A DNA stretch of 64,000 nt, taken from positions 1 to 64,000 of the forward strand of contig JAUMCS010000033.1 of NCBI GenBank assembly GCA_032122355.1, read 5' to 3'. Of the stretch, positions 17,849 through 27,803 are shown piece by piece. The stretch comes from RFTU01 sp032122355 (GTDB lineage Bacteria; Pseudomonadota; Gammaproteobacteria; Burkholderiales; Burkholderiaceae_C). How positions within the stretch are numbered: position 1 is the stretch's first letter; each line of letters starts with the position of its first letter. The notes beneath the pieces are model-generated. The model saw only the letters and a list, made by a program, of their open reading frames with translations. It was not told where the DNA came from and ran no database searches. Made by a program: the position numbers and the translations under genes.

Positions 17849-18970
17849 ATGAACATCATTCAAGCGCCACAACTCCAAATTTTTAATGCCCTGCAATCGG
17901 TTTCTGGGATTGTTGAAAAACGGCATACCATTCCTATCTTGGCTAATGTACTGATCCGTAAATCGGGCGAGTTAACTGAACTAATTTCTTCGGATAAAGA
18001 ATTACAACTCCTTACACGTTTGGCATTAGGCGGTGAGGATGAGCCTATGCGCACTACCGTGAACACGCGCAAATTAACCGATATTTTGCGTACTTTGCCA
18101 TCCGAGCAAATGATTACCTTTAGTATCCAAAGCCAAAAAGTGGTGGTCAAGGGTGGTAAAAGTCGGTTCACCCTTCAAACCTTATCCGCAGAAGATTTCC
18201 CTCTTATCGAAGAAGCCAAGGATTTTGGTCCGACCCTCACGGTATTGCAGAAAACGTTTAAAAATCTTATACAGCAGGTTCAATTTGCTATGGCGGTAAA
18301 TGACATTCGGTATTACTTGAATGGCGTTCTCCTGGAAACAGACGGGACTTGGTTGAAAATGGTTGCTACTGATGGCCACCGTATGGCTTATGCTCAAGTT
18401 GCATTAGAGGGTGATCTACCTAAGCAACAAGTGATACTGCCGCGGAAAACAGTGTTAGAGTTGCAGCGTTTACTCAAAGACAGTAAAGACGAAAGCGAAG
18501 ATGAAACCATCCGTTTGAGTTTTTCTCCTAATCAGGCGCGATTTGAATTTTCCAATATGGAATTTGTGAGTAAGTTGATTGAGGGTAAGTTCCCTGACTA
18601 CAACCGCGTTTTGCCCGCAAGTTATGCAAATACAGTGGTTCTCGATAGGTTGAGCCTTTTGGCCAGTTTGCAGCGGGCAGCTATTTTGACTGCAGAGAAA
18701 TTCAAGTGTGTGCGGGTGATGCTAGAGCCCGGTTTGATGAAGTTAGATGCCGTGAATGATGAACAGGAAGAAGCGACAGAGGAGCAGGAAATTGATTATG
18801 GTGGACCCAAAATTGAATTGGGTTTCAATGTCAGCTATTTACTCGATGCATTTTCAGGGATGACACAAAACAGCATAGAGATGGGTTTCCAGGATTCCAA
18901 TGCGGGTGTCTTGTTCACCATACCCAACCACACTGATTTCAAGTATGTGGTGATGCCCATGCGTGGCTAA
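17849..18970 (+). CDS. dnaN: DNA polymerase III beta subunit (sliding clamp)
   Basis: The 373-residue protein forms the dimeric ring clamp that holds polymerase III on DNA. It matches the family from the N-terminal strand to the typical C-terminus YVVMPMRG (E. coli ends in PMRL). Three similar clamp domains of about 120 residues fit the length. An acidic insertion rich in E and Q is seen near residue 310 (DEQEEATEEQE). It sits between dnaA and gyrB in the standard order. A purine-rich AGAGAAAG precedes the ATG. Confidence 0.98.
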   Translation: MNIIQAPQLQIFNALQSVSGIVEKRHTIPILANVLIRKSGELTELISSDKELQLLTRLALGGEDEPMRTTVNTRKLTDILRTLPSEQMITFSIQSQKVVVKGGKSRFTLQTLSAEDFPLIEEAKDFGPTLTVLQKTFKNLIQQVQFAMAVNDIRYYLNGVLLETDGTWLKMVATDGHRMAYAQVALEGDLPKQQVILPRKTVLELQRLLKDSKDESEDETIRLSFSPNQARFEFSNMEFVSKLIEGKFPDYNRVLPASYANTVVLDRLSLLASLQRAAILTAEKFKCVRVMLEPGLMKLDAVNDEQEEATEEQEIDYGGPKIELGFNVSYLLDAFSGMTQNSIEMGFQDSNAGVLFTIPNHTDFKYVVMPMRG

Positions 18971-18994
18971 TTTTCAAGGTAAAGAAAGTATTTT

Positions 18995-21514
18995 ATGAGT
19001 GAGAACAACGCAGCAACCCCAGATTTAGCCACTGCTCTACAGACCATACCCAGCAGCTCAGATGTTGGCTATGGTGAGGGTAGTATTCAAATTTTGGAGG
19101 GCCTTGAGGCGGTTCGTAAACGCCCAGGTATGTACATTGGGGATACTTCCGACGGTACGGGCTTGCACCACTTGGTGTTTGAGGTGGTGGATAACTCTAT
19201 CGACGAAGCTTTAGCGGGGTATTGTGATGATATTTTGGTGACCATTCATTCCGATAATTCGATCTCGGTGATTGATAATGGTCGTGGTATCCCTACGGGC
19301 GTGAAAATGGATGATAAGCACGAGCCTAAGCGCAGTGCCGCTGAAATTGCCCTAACCGAATTGCATGCAGGTGGTAAGTTCAACCAAAATAGTTATAAGG
19401 TTTCAGGCGGTTTACACGGGGTGGGTGTGAGCTGCGTGAATGCTTTGAGTAAATGGTTGCGTCTGACTGTGAGACGTGAGCATCAAACGCACTTTATTGA
19501 GTTCAGAAAGGGTATACCGCAAGAGCCTCAGTTAGAAATGCGAGATGGTTTTGAGGTGAGCCCCATGAAGCTTTTAGGGGCTACCGATAAACGTGGCACC
19601 GAAGTGCATTTTTTACCTGATGAAGAAATTTTCACGCACGTGGATTTTCATTACGACGTGCTGGCCAAGCGTTTGCGTGAACTGTCATTTCTGAACAATG
19701 GCGTGAAAATCCGTTTGGTGGATGAACGCCACCAACGTGAAGATAATTTTGCCTACGCCGGCGGTGTAAAAGGCTTTGTCGAGTTTATTAATCAAGGTAA
19801 GAAAACACTGCATACTAATATTTTTCATGCACAAGGCGACAAACTCAGCGAGCAAGGTACGCAAATCAGTGCTGAGGTGGCGATGCAATGGAATGATGGT
19901 TATAGTGAATCGGTTTTATGTTTTACCAATAACATTCCACAGCGTGATGGTGGAACACATTTAACGGGTTTACGTGCCGCGATGACCCGCGTGATCAATA
20001 AATACATTGAGGACAATGAATTGGCGAAAAAAGCCAAGGTGGAAGTCAGCGGCGATGATATGCGTGAGGGCTTGGCTTGTGTGGTGAGTGTGAAGGTGCC
20101 TGAGCCTAAATTTTCGAGTCAAACCAAAGATAAATTGGTGAGTTCAGAGGTGCGCGCTCCAGTTGAAGATATTGTGGGGCGTTTATTGGGCGATTGGTTG
20201 CTGGAAAACCCGCATGATGCCAAGGCAGTTTGCGCGAAAATTGTTGAAGCCGCCCGCGCCCGCGAGGCGGCGCGAAAAGCCCGTGAAATTACGCGCCGTA
20301 AGGGTGTTTTAGATGGTTTGGGTTTGCCGGGTAAGTTGGCTGATTGCCAAGAAAAAGATCCGTCTTTATGTGAAATTTACATTGTTGAGGGGGACTCTGC
20401 TGGAGGCAGTGCTAAACAAGGGCGCGACCGTAAATTCCAGGCTATTTTGCCTTTGCGCGGTAAAATTTTGAACGTGGAAAAAGCACGTTATGAAAAATTA
20501 TTATCCAGCGATGCTATTCTGACTTTGATCACGGCTTTGGGTACAGGTATTGGAAACGATGATTTTAATATTGAGAAATTACGCTATCATCGCGTGATTG
20601 TCATGACTGATGCGGATGTGGATGGCGCGCATATTCGGACTTTGCTACTCACATTCTTTTTCCGTAATATGCGAGATTTGGTTGAACAAGGTCACATCTA
20701 TATTGCCCAGCCGCCTTTGTACAAGGTGAAGCATGGCAAACACGAGCAATATCTCAAAGATGGCGCTGAGCTGGATGCTTTTTTACTAAAGGTGGCCATA
20801 GAAGGTGCATCGATTGACCCGGGCGCCGGTGCGCCTGTGATTGAGGGAGCAGCACTCGAAGCATTGGCGCGCCAGTATGTGTTGGCCAGTGGCGTGATTG
20901 AGCGTTTATCTGTTTGGATGGATGTAGAGGCCTTACGTGCCATGAGTAATGGTTTAAAGCTGCGTCTCGATACTTTCGAGCAAGCTCAAGAATGTGCTCA
21001 GGCCCTTCAAGCCGCGCTAGACGAGGCCGTTGTAAAGGCGGATCTGGATGAGCGTACCGATAAACCGGTATTGCGTATAGGACGACGCTTTCATGGAAAC
21101 TTAAAAGTTAGCACCATTACTGCTGATTTTTTACACGGCGCTGATTATGAAATTCTGGAACAGGCTGGCGCTATGTTCCAAGGTTTACTTACAGATGATG
21201 CTGTTGTCAAGCGCGGTGAGGGTGAAAAACAAAAAGAACACCAGGTCAATAATTTTAGAGCAGCCATGGCTTGGTTGATGGAGCAGGCTGAAAATGCCGT
21301 GAGTCGTCAGCGTTACAAAGGTTTGGGTGAAATGAACCCAGAACAGCTATGGGAAACCACCATGGACCCGAATGTTCGGCGCTTATTGAAAGTACAAATT
21401 GAAGATGCGATTGAGGCTGATAAAGTGTTCACTATGCTCATGGGTGATGAGGTGGAGCCGAGAAGGAACTTTATAGAATCGAATGCGCTCAGAGCTGCAA
21501 ATATTGATGTTTAG
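18995..21514 (+). CDS. gyrB: DNA gyrase subunit B
   Basis: GyrB is the ATPase subunit of gyrase, which introduces negative supercoils. It is 839 residues, slightly longer than E. coli (804). Visible are the GHKL ATPase motifs (EVVDNSIDEA, DNGRGIP, GGLHGVGVSCVNA), the TOPRIM EGDSAGGSAKQGRD and DADVDGAHIRTLLL, and the C-terminal RYKGLGEMNPEQLW. It begins 24 bases after dnaN and is the last gene of the rightward dnaA-dnaN-gyrB group. The next gene is on the other strand. Confidence 0.98.
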   Translation: MSENNAATPDLATALQTIPSSSDVGYGEGSIQILEGLEAVRKRPGMYIGDTSDGTGLHHLVFEVVDNSIDEALAGYCDDILVTIHSDNSISVIDNGRGIPTGVKMDDKHEPKRSAAEIALTELHAGGKFNQNSYKVSGGLHGVGVSCVNALSKWLRLTVRREHQTHFIEFRKGIPQEPQLEMRDGFEVSPMKLLGATDKRGTEVHFLPDEEIFTHVDFHYDVLAKRLRELSFLNNGVKIRLVDERHQREDNFAYAGGVKGFVEFINQGKKTLHTNIFHAQGDKLSEQGTQISAEVAMQWNDGYSESVLCFTNNIPQRDGGTHLTGLRAAMTRVINKYIEDNELAKKAKVEVSGDDMREGLACVVSVKVPEPKFSSQTKDKLVSSEVRAPVEDIVGRLLGDWLLENPHDAKAVCAKIVEAARAREAARKAREITRRKGVLDGLGLPGKLADCQEKDPSLCEIYIVEGDSAGGSAKQGRDRKFQAILPLRGKILNVEKARYEKLLSSDAILTLITALGTGIGNDDFNIEKLRYHRVIVMTDADVDGAHIRTLLLTFFFRNMRDLVEQGHIYIAQPPLYKVKHGKHEQYLKDGAELDAFLLKVAIEGASIDPGAGAPVIEGAALEALARQYVLASGVIERLSVWMDVEALRAMSNGLKLRLDTFEQAQECAQALQAALDEAVVKADLDERTDKPVLRIGRRFHGNLKVSTITADFLHGADYEILEQAGAMFQGLLTDDAVVKRGEGEKQKEHQVNNFRAAMAWLMEQAENAVSRQRYKGLGEMNPEQLWETTMDPNVRRLLKVQIEDAIEADKVFTMLMGDEVEPRRNFIESNALRAANIDV

Positions 21515-21544
21515 CCTTGTGGGTTGAGAAGCATGGCTTGGAGT

Positions 21545-23116
21545 TTAGTTTGTTATGGCTCCAGGCTTTCCAGCTTCGACGATAAATTCAGCCAACTCCT
21601 CGGTCTTGCTATGAGGGTTGCGCGCATTTTTAACCCCCCACAACTTGGCTTTCAGCGATTGAGCATCAAGTTCGAATGACATATAACCACGGCGATCGCT
21701 GCGTGAGTATTGCACATGAGGGTTATAAGGCATTGCCGCTTGAACGCGCAAATTCGACATACCCTGACTGGCAATCGATGTACCACAGAATTCGGTGGCT
21801 ATGGCGGGCTTATGGGGTTCATCAAAATTAAGATGTAAGTTGGATACATAGTGCGCATGGATGTCTCCGCCTAACACGATGGCGCCTTGCACTTTGCTAT
21901 CCTTCAGTCCTTGTAATAGACGCTGGCGCCCGGCCATATAGCCATCCCAACCATCGGTCCAATAGGTTCCTGCCGATCCGGTGCTGGGGTCAGTCCAACT
22001 CCAGCGGCTCATCAGAGTTTGTTGCGCCATCAAATTCCAGGGGCGTTTGACATTCGACGCTGATTTCCAGTTGTCATATAGCCAGCGTTCTTGTTCACGG
22101 CCTAAGAAACTGCGATCATCTTTAGTTAAATCAGGGCAATCGGCCAGTGTCACGGTATTGGTGCCGCCTTTGCCAATGCGTGGGCAGGCTTGGGGGTCGC
22201 GGTACTGGCGCGTATCAAGTAATTGAATGCGGGCTAAACGTCCCCAATCTAGGTATCGATATATACGCATGGAGGCTCCGCGGGGATTTAAATCAGGCCT
22301 CATCGACAAAGGTAAGGGCATATTTTCCCAGTAAGCTTGGTAGGCTGCGGCACGCTGCTCGGCAAAACCTTTTTGTAAAAATTGTCCTTGCAGCCCGGCA
22401 TAATCATTTTCGACTTCGTGATCATCCCAGATGACCAACCAAGGTGCCATGGCATGCGCTGCTTGCAACGCAGGGTCTGATTTATATTGGGCGTAGCGGT
22501 TGCGATATTGCTCTAGGGTGCGAGTGTGTCCGCCTTCGTGTAGGCGCAGGCGATCGGGTGGGGAGGCGCCTTCATAAATATAATCCCCCAAGAATAATAC
22601 CAAATCGGGTTGAGTGGTGACGGCATGCCGCCATGCCGCAAAGTGGCCGTGATCCCAGCGTTGGCAACTCGCTACGATAAAACGCAGTTTGGCGGGGCTA
22701 TCGGGTGTGGGTGTGGTTCGGGTTAGGCCTGTGGCAGATTGTTGTCCTAAGGCGTGAAATCGGTACCAATAGGGCTGTGCCGGCTTGAGTTGATCGACTT
22801 CGATGTGGATGCTATGCCCCCAAGTGCTCTCGGCCCAGTCATTTCCTTTGGCGACGATGCGGCTAAAAGCTTCGTCGCTCGCCAGCTCCCATTGCACTTC
22901 TACGCGGGGTGGGAGTTCGTCGCCAGTGAGTCGTGTCCATAGCACCACGGATTGATGCGTAGGCTCACCCGAAGCGATACCCAGGGAAAAACAAGTTGGG
23001 CTACTTTCCGCCATGGCATGACGGATGAACCACGGGGCCCCCCAGCTATGGGCTAGGGGGAGAGCCGCTAGGGTTTGTAAACACAGGCGGCGGGACAGGT
23101 GTATGGGCGAGTTCAA
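21545..23116 (-). CDS. phoD: PhoD-like alkaline phosphatase/phosphodiesterase, Tat-exported
   Basis: The 523-residue product belongs to the PhoD family of calcium/iron-dependent periplasmic phosphomono/diesterases. It starts with a twin-arginine signal (LSRRLCLQTLAALPLA), followed by a PhoD N-terminal beta domain (GIASGEPTHQSVVLWTRL). The metallophosphatase core has LGDYIYEG, WDDHEVENDYAG and GGDIHAHYV. The start codon is a TTG at 23116 with a clear AGGAG site 8 bases upstream. It begins 8 bases after the RND permease stop and so is probably the third gene of the efflux operon, an unusual partnership. Confidence 0.93.
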   Translation of the reverse strand: MNSPIHLSRRLCLQTLAALPLAHSWGAPWFIRHAMAESSPTCFSLGIASGEPTHQSVVLWTRLTGDELPPRVEVQWELASDEAFSRIVAKGNDWAESTWGHSIHIEVDQLKPAQPYWYRFHALGQQSATGLTRTTPTPDSPAKLRFIVASCQRWDHGHFAAWRHAVTTQPDLVLFLGDYIYEGASPPDRLRLHEGGHTRTLEQYRNRYAQYKSDPALQAAHAMAPWLVIWDDHEVENDYAGLQGQFLQKGFAEQRAAAYQAYWENMPLPLSMRPDLNPRGASMRIYRYLDWGRLARIQLLDTRQYRDPQACPRIGKGGTNTVTLADCPDLTKDDRSFLGREQERWLYDNWKSASNVKRPWNLMAQQTLMSRWSWTDPSTGSAGTYWTDGWDGYMAGRQRLLQGLKDSKVQGAIVLGGDIHAHYVSNLHLNFDEPHKPAIATEFCGTSIASQGMSNLRVQAAMPYNPHVQYSRSDRRGYMSFELDAQSLKAKLWGVKNARNPHSKTEELAEFIVEAGKPGAITN

Positions 23117-23124
23117 AAGAACTC

Positions 23125-26100
23125 CTACGTGGCAACTAGGGGATGTGTCTTATGCCATAGCCGCTTGACCCAGCTCAGGGCATCATCCACATAGGTATAA
23201 AGTACCGGTATCACCAACAGGCTCAGGAATGTACTGGTGATGAGGCCACCTATGACAACGATGGCCATGGGCGAGCGAAAACTCGGATCGGTACCCCAAC
23301 CCATGGCGATGGGTAACATCCCCGCTGCCATGGCGATGGTGGTCATGATGATGGGGCGTGCGCGTTTGAAGCAGGCATCTACCACGGCTTGAAAGCGGCT
23401 AAGTCCGTGCTCTTGACGAGCAATGATGATGTAATCAATCAATAAAATAGAGTTTTTCGTGGCGATACCCATGAGCATGATGATGCCTATCATGCTGGGC
23501 ATAGAAATGGGGGTTCGTGTGAGAAACAAGGCCAAAAAAGCTCCGGGTATGGATAAAACCAAGGCCCCTAAAATCGTGAATGGTTGAACAAACCCTTTGA
23601 ACAGCAATATCAATACCATGTAAATACATAACACCCCTGTGAGCATGGCCAAACCAAAGCTGGCGAAGAGTTCAGCCATGGCCTCGGCATCTCCGACTTC
23701 GGTTTGAATGATGCCAGGCGGCAGTTGTTGTAAGCTGGGTAGTGCTAATGCGGCATTTTTCACCACGCCTAGCGGTTGTTGGTTAAGTTCAATTTCAAAA
23801 TTAACATTGCGCTGGCGGTTAAAGCGATCAATGGTGGCGGGGCCGCTACCCAGCTCTAAGGATGCCACATTACCCAGCATCACCGGCCCTTTCGGGCTGG
23901 GCACAGGTAAGCGCGATAGCAAAGCCAAATCGGTACGGGCCTCAGGCGGTAGTTTCACCACGATCGGTACTTGCCGTTGGCTGAGGTTGAGTTTAGGTAA
24001 GGCTTGATCATAATCACCCGATGTGGCGACACGCAAGGTTTGCGCAATCGCCTGCGTCGTTACCCCTAAATCAGCAGCCCGAGCCCAATCAGGCCGAACG
24101 ATGAGCTCAGGACGTACTAGGCTGGATGTGCTGGTGACAGCACCCACACCAGGGATGGTCCGCAATTCTTGCTCTACTATGGCGGCATGTTGAGCCAAGG
24201 CGTTGCCATCAGCCCCCGCCAGAACCAGTATGTATTTTTCAGCACTAGAGCCCAAGCCCACTTTGATGCGAACTCCGGGTACTTCGGCTAGGGCCTGGCG
24301 TAATTCGCTTTCGATGGCTTGTTTTTTGAGTCCGCGGCGTTCAGTGCGGTGCGTTAAATTCAGAGTTAGGGTAGCGCGGGTAATTTCAGGCACGCCCGCC
24401 CCCGGGGTAAACATATCCGCCCCGGAACTGCCCGCACCAATAGCAGTATAAATTTGCTTCACATGGGGGTGGTTTTGAATGCGCCCACGCGCTTGCTCGG
24501 CCGCGGCGAGGGTTTGAGCGTAAGTGCTACCCGGCGGCAAATTCAGGGTAACTTGGGTTTGATTGATGTCGTCAGGGGGTAAAAAGCCTGTTCCTAGAAA
24601 TGGTATCAGGGCAAAACTTCCGACAAAGAAAGCAATAGTGCCTAAGGTGGTTAATAGGCGGTGTTTCAAACACCAGGTTACCCACTGAGTGTAGCGCGTT
24701 AACCAGCGGGGGTTGTCGTCATGGGTGCTACCTTGCCGCGGTGGTTTGAGTAAATATGCAGCCATCATGGGCGTGAGCATACGAGCGACGACCAAGGAAT
24801 AAAACACGGCAATGGCAGCAGTCCAGCCAAATTGCACAAAGAATTTACCCGGTACTCCAGACATAAAAGCCGTGGGTAAAAACACTGCAATCAAGGTGAA
24901 GGTGGTAGCAATCACCGCGAGTCCGATTTCATCGGCAGCTTCCATGGCGGCTTGATAGGGTGTTTTGCCCATGCGCAAGTGACGCATGATGTTTTCAATT
25001 TCCACAATGGCATCATCCACCAAAATTCCCACCACCAGGCTCATGCTGAGCAAGGTCACCACATTCAAACTAAAACCCAATAAGTAATACAGAATGGCAA
25101 AGGCAGGAATGATGGATAGGGGTAATGCGGTGGCTGCAATGAGGGTGGCGCGCCAATCGCGCAGAAAAAACCACACCACTAACACCGCCAGTAGGGCCCC
25201 TTCCAGCAATAAATACATACTGCCTTCAAAGTTTTCTTGGGTGGGCTGAACAAAATTAAAGGCTTCGGTGAGTTGAATATCCGGATGCTGCTTTTGTATT
25301 TTAGCCAGCACGCTGCGGACACTTTGAGCGACTTCGGTTTCACCAGAACCACGGCTGCGTTGAATTTCAAAAGCAACAGCCGGTTGGCCGTTGATCAAAG
25401 CGGCGGATCGAATCTCGGCGGTGGTGTCATAGATTCGGGCAATTTGATCTAAGCGCACACGTCGACCGAATTTATCATTCGGCAAGCTCAGTTCCAGTTG
25501 CGCCAGCTCTTCTGCGCTGCCCACCGTTGCAATAGTGCGGGTATTTTGTTCGATACCACCCACATCGGCACGGCCGCCAGGCGCATCAGATTGCACGGCA
25601 CGTAACTGGCGACTGATGTCTGCCGCACTAATGCCTAAGGCCAACATACGCGCGGGGTCAAGTTCAATACGCACTTCACGCGACACACCACCGATGCGAT
25701 TAACCGCACCCACCCCTCGTATCGCCAACAGTGCTTTGGTTATGTCTTGGTCGACAAACCAAGAAAGGGCTTCATCATCCATGCGCGAGGATGCAATGGT
25801 GTATGTGAGTATAGGGGCGCCGGCTAGGTCCAGTTTATTAATCACTGGGTCGCGCAAGTCAGAGGGTAAATCGGCGCGGACCCGCGCTACGGCACTACGC
25901 ACTTCATCCAAGCCTTCTTGGATGGGTTTTTCTAAGCGAAATTCCACCGTCACCAAAGCCACACTATCTTGTACTTTGGTGTAGATGTTTTTCACCCCAG
26001 TCAGTGGGGCTACGGCATTTTCAATTTTGCGCGCCACTTCGGTTTCCATTTGTGCGGGTGCGGTGCCAGGCAAGGTGGCCGTGATGATGATGGTGGGCAA

Positions 26101-26223
26101 GTCGATATCGGGGAACTGCTGGATTTTCATGTTCTTAAAGCCGAGCAAGCCCGCTAATGTAAACATGACAAAAAACAGAATCGATGGTATGGGGTTGCGT
26201 ATGCACCAAGCAGAAACGTTCAT
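23125..26223 (-). CDS. RND (HAE1-type) efflux transporter, inner-membrane permease
   Basis: The 1032-residue protein is a proton-driven inner-membrane pump of the AcrB/MexB superfamily. It has an N-terminal transmembrane helix (IPSILFFVMFTLAGLLGF), the conserved QQFPDIDLPTI, and large periplasmic loops at about residues 35-330 and 550-860. The transmembrane block carries the proton-relay GILVDDAIVEIENIMRH (paired aspartates). The FMSGVPGKFF loop is typical of the HAE1 branch with multidrug-type substrates. It lies 18 bases after the membrane fusion gene. No outer-membrane TolC-like gene is adjacent, so it probably uses one encoded elsewhere. The substrate is not determinable. Confidence 0.95.
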   Translation of the reverse strand: MNVSAWCIRNPIPSILFFVMFTLAGLLGFKNMKIQQFPDIDLPTIIITATLPGTAPAQMETEVARKIENAVAPLTGVKNIYTKVQDSVALVTVEFRLEKPIQEGLDEVRSAVARVRADLPSDLRDPVINKLDLAGAPILTYTIASSRMDDEALSWFVDQDITKALLAIRGVGAVNRIGGVSREVRIELDPARMLALGISAADISRQLRAVQSDAPGGRADVGGIEQNTRTIATVGSAEELAQLELSLPNDKFGRRVRLDQIARIYDTTAEIRSAALINGQPAVAFEIQRSRGSGETEVAQSVRSVLAKIQKQHPDIQLTEAFNFVQPTQENFEGSMYLLLEGALLAVLVVWFFLRDWRATLIAATALPLSIIPAFAILYYLLGFSLNVVTLLSMSLVVGILVDDAIVEIENIMRHLRMGKTPYQAAMEAADEIGLAVIATTFTLIAVFLPTAFMSGVPGKFFVQFGWTAAIAVFYSLVVARMLTPMMAAYLLKPPRQGSTHDDNPRWLTRYTQWVTWCLKHRLLTTLGTIAFFVGSFALIPFLGTGFLPPDDINQTQVTLNLPPGSTYAQTLAAAEQARGRIQNHPHVKQIYTAIGAGSSGADMFTPGAGVPEITRATLTLNLTHRTERRGLKKQAIESELRQALAEVPGVRIKVGLGSSAEKYILVLAGADGNALAQHAAIVEQELRTIPGVGAVTSTSSLVRPELIVRPDWARAADLGVTTQAIAQTLRVATSGDYDQALPKLNLSQRQVPIVVKLPPEARTDLALLSRLPVPSPKGPVMLGNVASLELGSGPATIDRFNRQRNVNFEIELNQQPLGVVKNAALALPSLQQLPPGIIQTEVGDAEAMAELFASFGLAMLTGVLCIYMVLILLFKGFVQPFTILGALVLSIPGAFLALFLTRTPISMPSMIGIIMLMGIATKNSILLIDYIIIARQEHGLSRFQAVVDACFKRARPIIMTTIAMAAGMLPIAMGWGTDPSFRSPMAIVVIGGLITSTFLSLLVIPVLYTYVDDALSWVKRLWHKTHPLVAT

Positions 26224-26241
26224 GGGTGGGGCTCCGCTGGG

Positions 26242-27372
26242 TTAAGGTTGCGTGGTGGCCGGAACAATACGCACGGTATCGCCATCGGCAAGAAATCCCA
26301 CACCAGAAGCCACAATCGCAGCGTTTTCATCCAAACCTTGCGTGACTTCTATACGCAAGCCACTTCGTCGGCCAACTTGGATTTTTTTCTGGCGCACTTT
26401 GTTGTTGGCAGTAATGGTAAACACATAACTAAATCCATCACGCAGCAACACGGCACTTTGCGGTACGCTGAGTGCACTGGTTGCGGTGGTTTCAAATTCG
26501 CCTCGTGCAAACATACCCGCTTTCAGTCCGGGTGTGCTGGGCACATCAACATACACCAGGGCATTGCGTGTGGCTGCATCGACACTAGGTGCTATCTGAC
26601 GCACGGTGCCGGTAATGGGTGTGGTTAAACCGACGACATTCAACTTTACCTTGCGCCCTGTTTGTACCAGCGCTAATTCGGTAGCTGCTACTTCAGCGCG
26701 CCACTCAAGTCGGCTTTGGCGTATTATCCGGAAGAGCTCCATGGTGGATGAACCGGGTGAAATGACAGATCCTACTGTTGCTTGTCTGGCGGAAATGACA
26801 CCATGGTCGGGAGCGAGTACACGTGTTTTACTCAGCCGAACTTGTTGGATTTTATGTACGGCTTTGGCCGCATCTAAGCGGGCTTGTGCGGCGCGCTCTG
26901 CAGTCAGCCATTGATTGGATTGCTGAACGCTGATCATGCCACTGGGTTGCAATTCCCGAGCACGCTGAGCATTGGCAGCCGCTTCATTGAGCATGGCCTG
27001 CGCTTCTGCGACAGCGGCTTCGCTTTGAGCCAATTCCGCAGTTATGAGTTCTTGGTCAAAGGTTGCCAGTACTTGACCCTTTGTGACGGTATCGCCCACA
27101 TTGACTAGCACCTGTTGTAAGCGTAAGTTTTGCAGTTCGGTGCCAATAATGGCTTCTTGCCAGGCCATGATATTGCCATTAGCTAGCAAGGGCGTGGCTA
27201 TGTTGCTATGTACTGCCTTGGTGGTGGTAACGGACAAGGCGGCTTTAGCGGGCGGTGCTGCTGCGGTTTCATTTTTGGCTAAGGCGGTGGTGCTGACAGC
27301 ACTTAAACTTAACGCCAAAGAACCGCAGAGTAGGAAAGATGCCGCTCGAAGCAAAGGTGATGAATGATTCAT
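26242..27372 (-). CDS. RND efflux membrane fusion (periplasmic adaptor) protein
   Basis: The 376-residue adaptor links the RND pump to an outer-membrane channel. It has an N-terminal signal (LLCGSLALSLSAVSTTALA), then a barrel-sandwich/lipoyl half (VGDTVTKGQVLATFD) and a helical hairpin rich in A, E and Q (residues about 130-180). The second lipoyl half reads TRVLAPDHGVISARQATVGSV, and a beta-barrel domain follows. It is the first gene of the efflux operon. The 185 bases between it and the divergent small gene at 27558 should contain the promoter. No regulator gene is next to it. Confidence 0.94.
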   Translation of the reverse strand: MNHSSPLLRAASFLLCGSLALSLSAVSTTALAKNETAAAPPAKAALSVTTTKAVHSNIATPLLANGNIMAWQEAIIGTELQNLRLQQVLVNVGDTVTKGQVLATFDQELITAELAQSEAAVAEAQAMLNEAAANAQRARELQPSGMISVQQSNQWLTAERAAQARLDAAKAVHKIQQVRLSKTRVLAPDHGVISARQATVGSVISPGSSTMELFRIIRQSRLEWRAEVAATELALVQTGRKVKLNVVGLTTPITGTVRQIAPSVDAATRNALVYVDVPSTPGLKAGMFARGEFETTATSALSVPQSAVLLRDGFSYVFTITANNKVRQKKIQVGRRSGLRIEVTQGLDENAAIVASGVGFLADGDTVRIVPATTQP

Positions 27373-27557
27373 AACGATCCAGCCACTTTTGTGAATATGA
27401 AAATCATGAATGTACCGTATGTGGGCTGTTTTGCAGCATAGGATTTAACCTTTATCTTTGATGGCGTTTTAATGTTGTGTTTTTCAATTATTACGGCACG
27501 CAAAGCCCTTGTAAAAATTTAGGTAAAAAGGCTGGTTTGATGGGATAATAGCCGGTT

Positions 27558-27803
27558 ATGGCTTCGAACAACAATCCTACTACCCAATTGGCTGAGAGCG
27601 GACTGCGTTACAAAAGCAAAGTCCCAGGTTCACCCTTCGAGACCTCTTCGCCTTTTTCTTCCACCACCATGTCGTGCTTTTTGTGTGGCAAGCATCGCCA
27701 GCGTAGCCAACTCAAAACCCGCCGTTTACTGGGTAAGCCCCAAGCGGTTTGCGCACCGAATTGTAAAGAACTCGAGGCCACACTGGCTTCAGATACGGCT
27801 TAG
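27558..27803 (+). CDS. Small conserved-looking cysteine-rich (zinc-binding-like) protein
   Basis: An 81-residue protein with a basic C-terminal half and the cysteine pattern SCFLCGKHR ... VCAPNC, which could bind zinc. It has no signal peptide. I believe similar small proteins occur in Burkholderiales but cannot name a function. The stop overlaps the parA stop from the opposite strand by a few bases. A TATAAT-like GATAAT lies just before the start. Its coding status rests on the motif and the compact fit between two genes. Confidence 0.6.
   Translation: MASNNNPTTQLAESGLRYKSKVPGSPFETSSPFSSTTMSCFLCGKHRQRSQLKTRRLLGKPQAVCAPNCKELEATLASDTA

Noticed and set aside
24203..25984. Long plus-strand frames inside the RND permease gene
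   Set aside because: They are antisense shadows caused by G+C-rich third positions; the minus-strand frame has full RND motifs. The same applies to the long antisense frames over hsdR (59733-60662).
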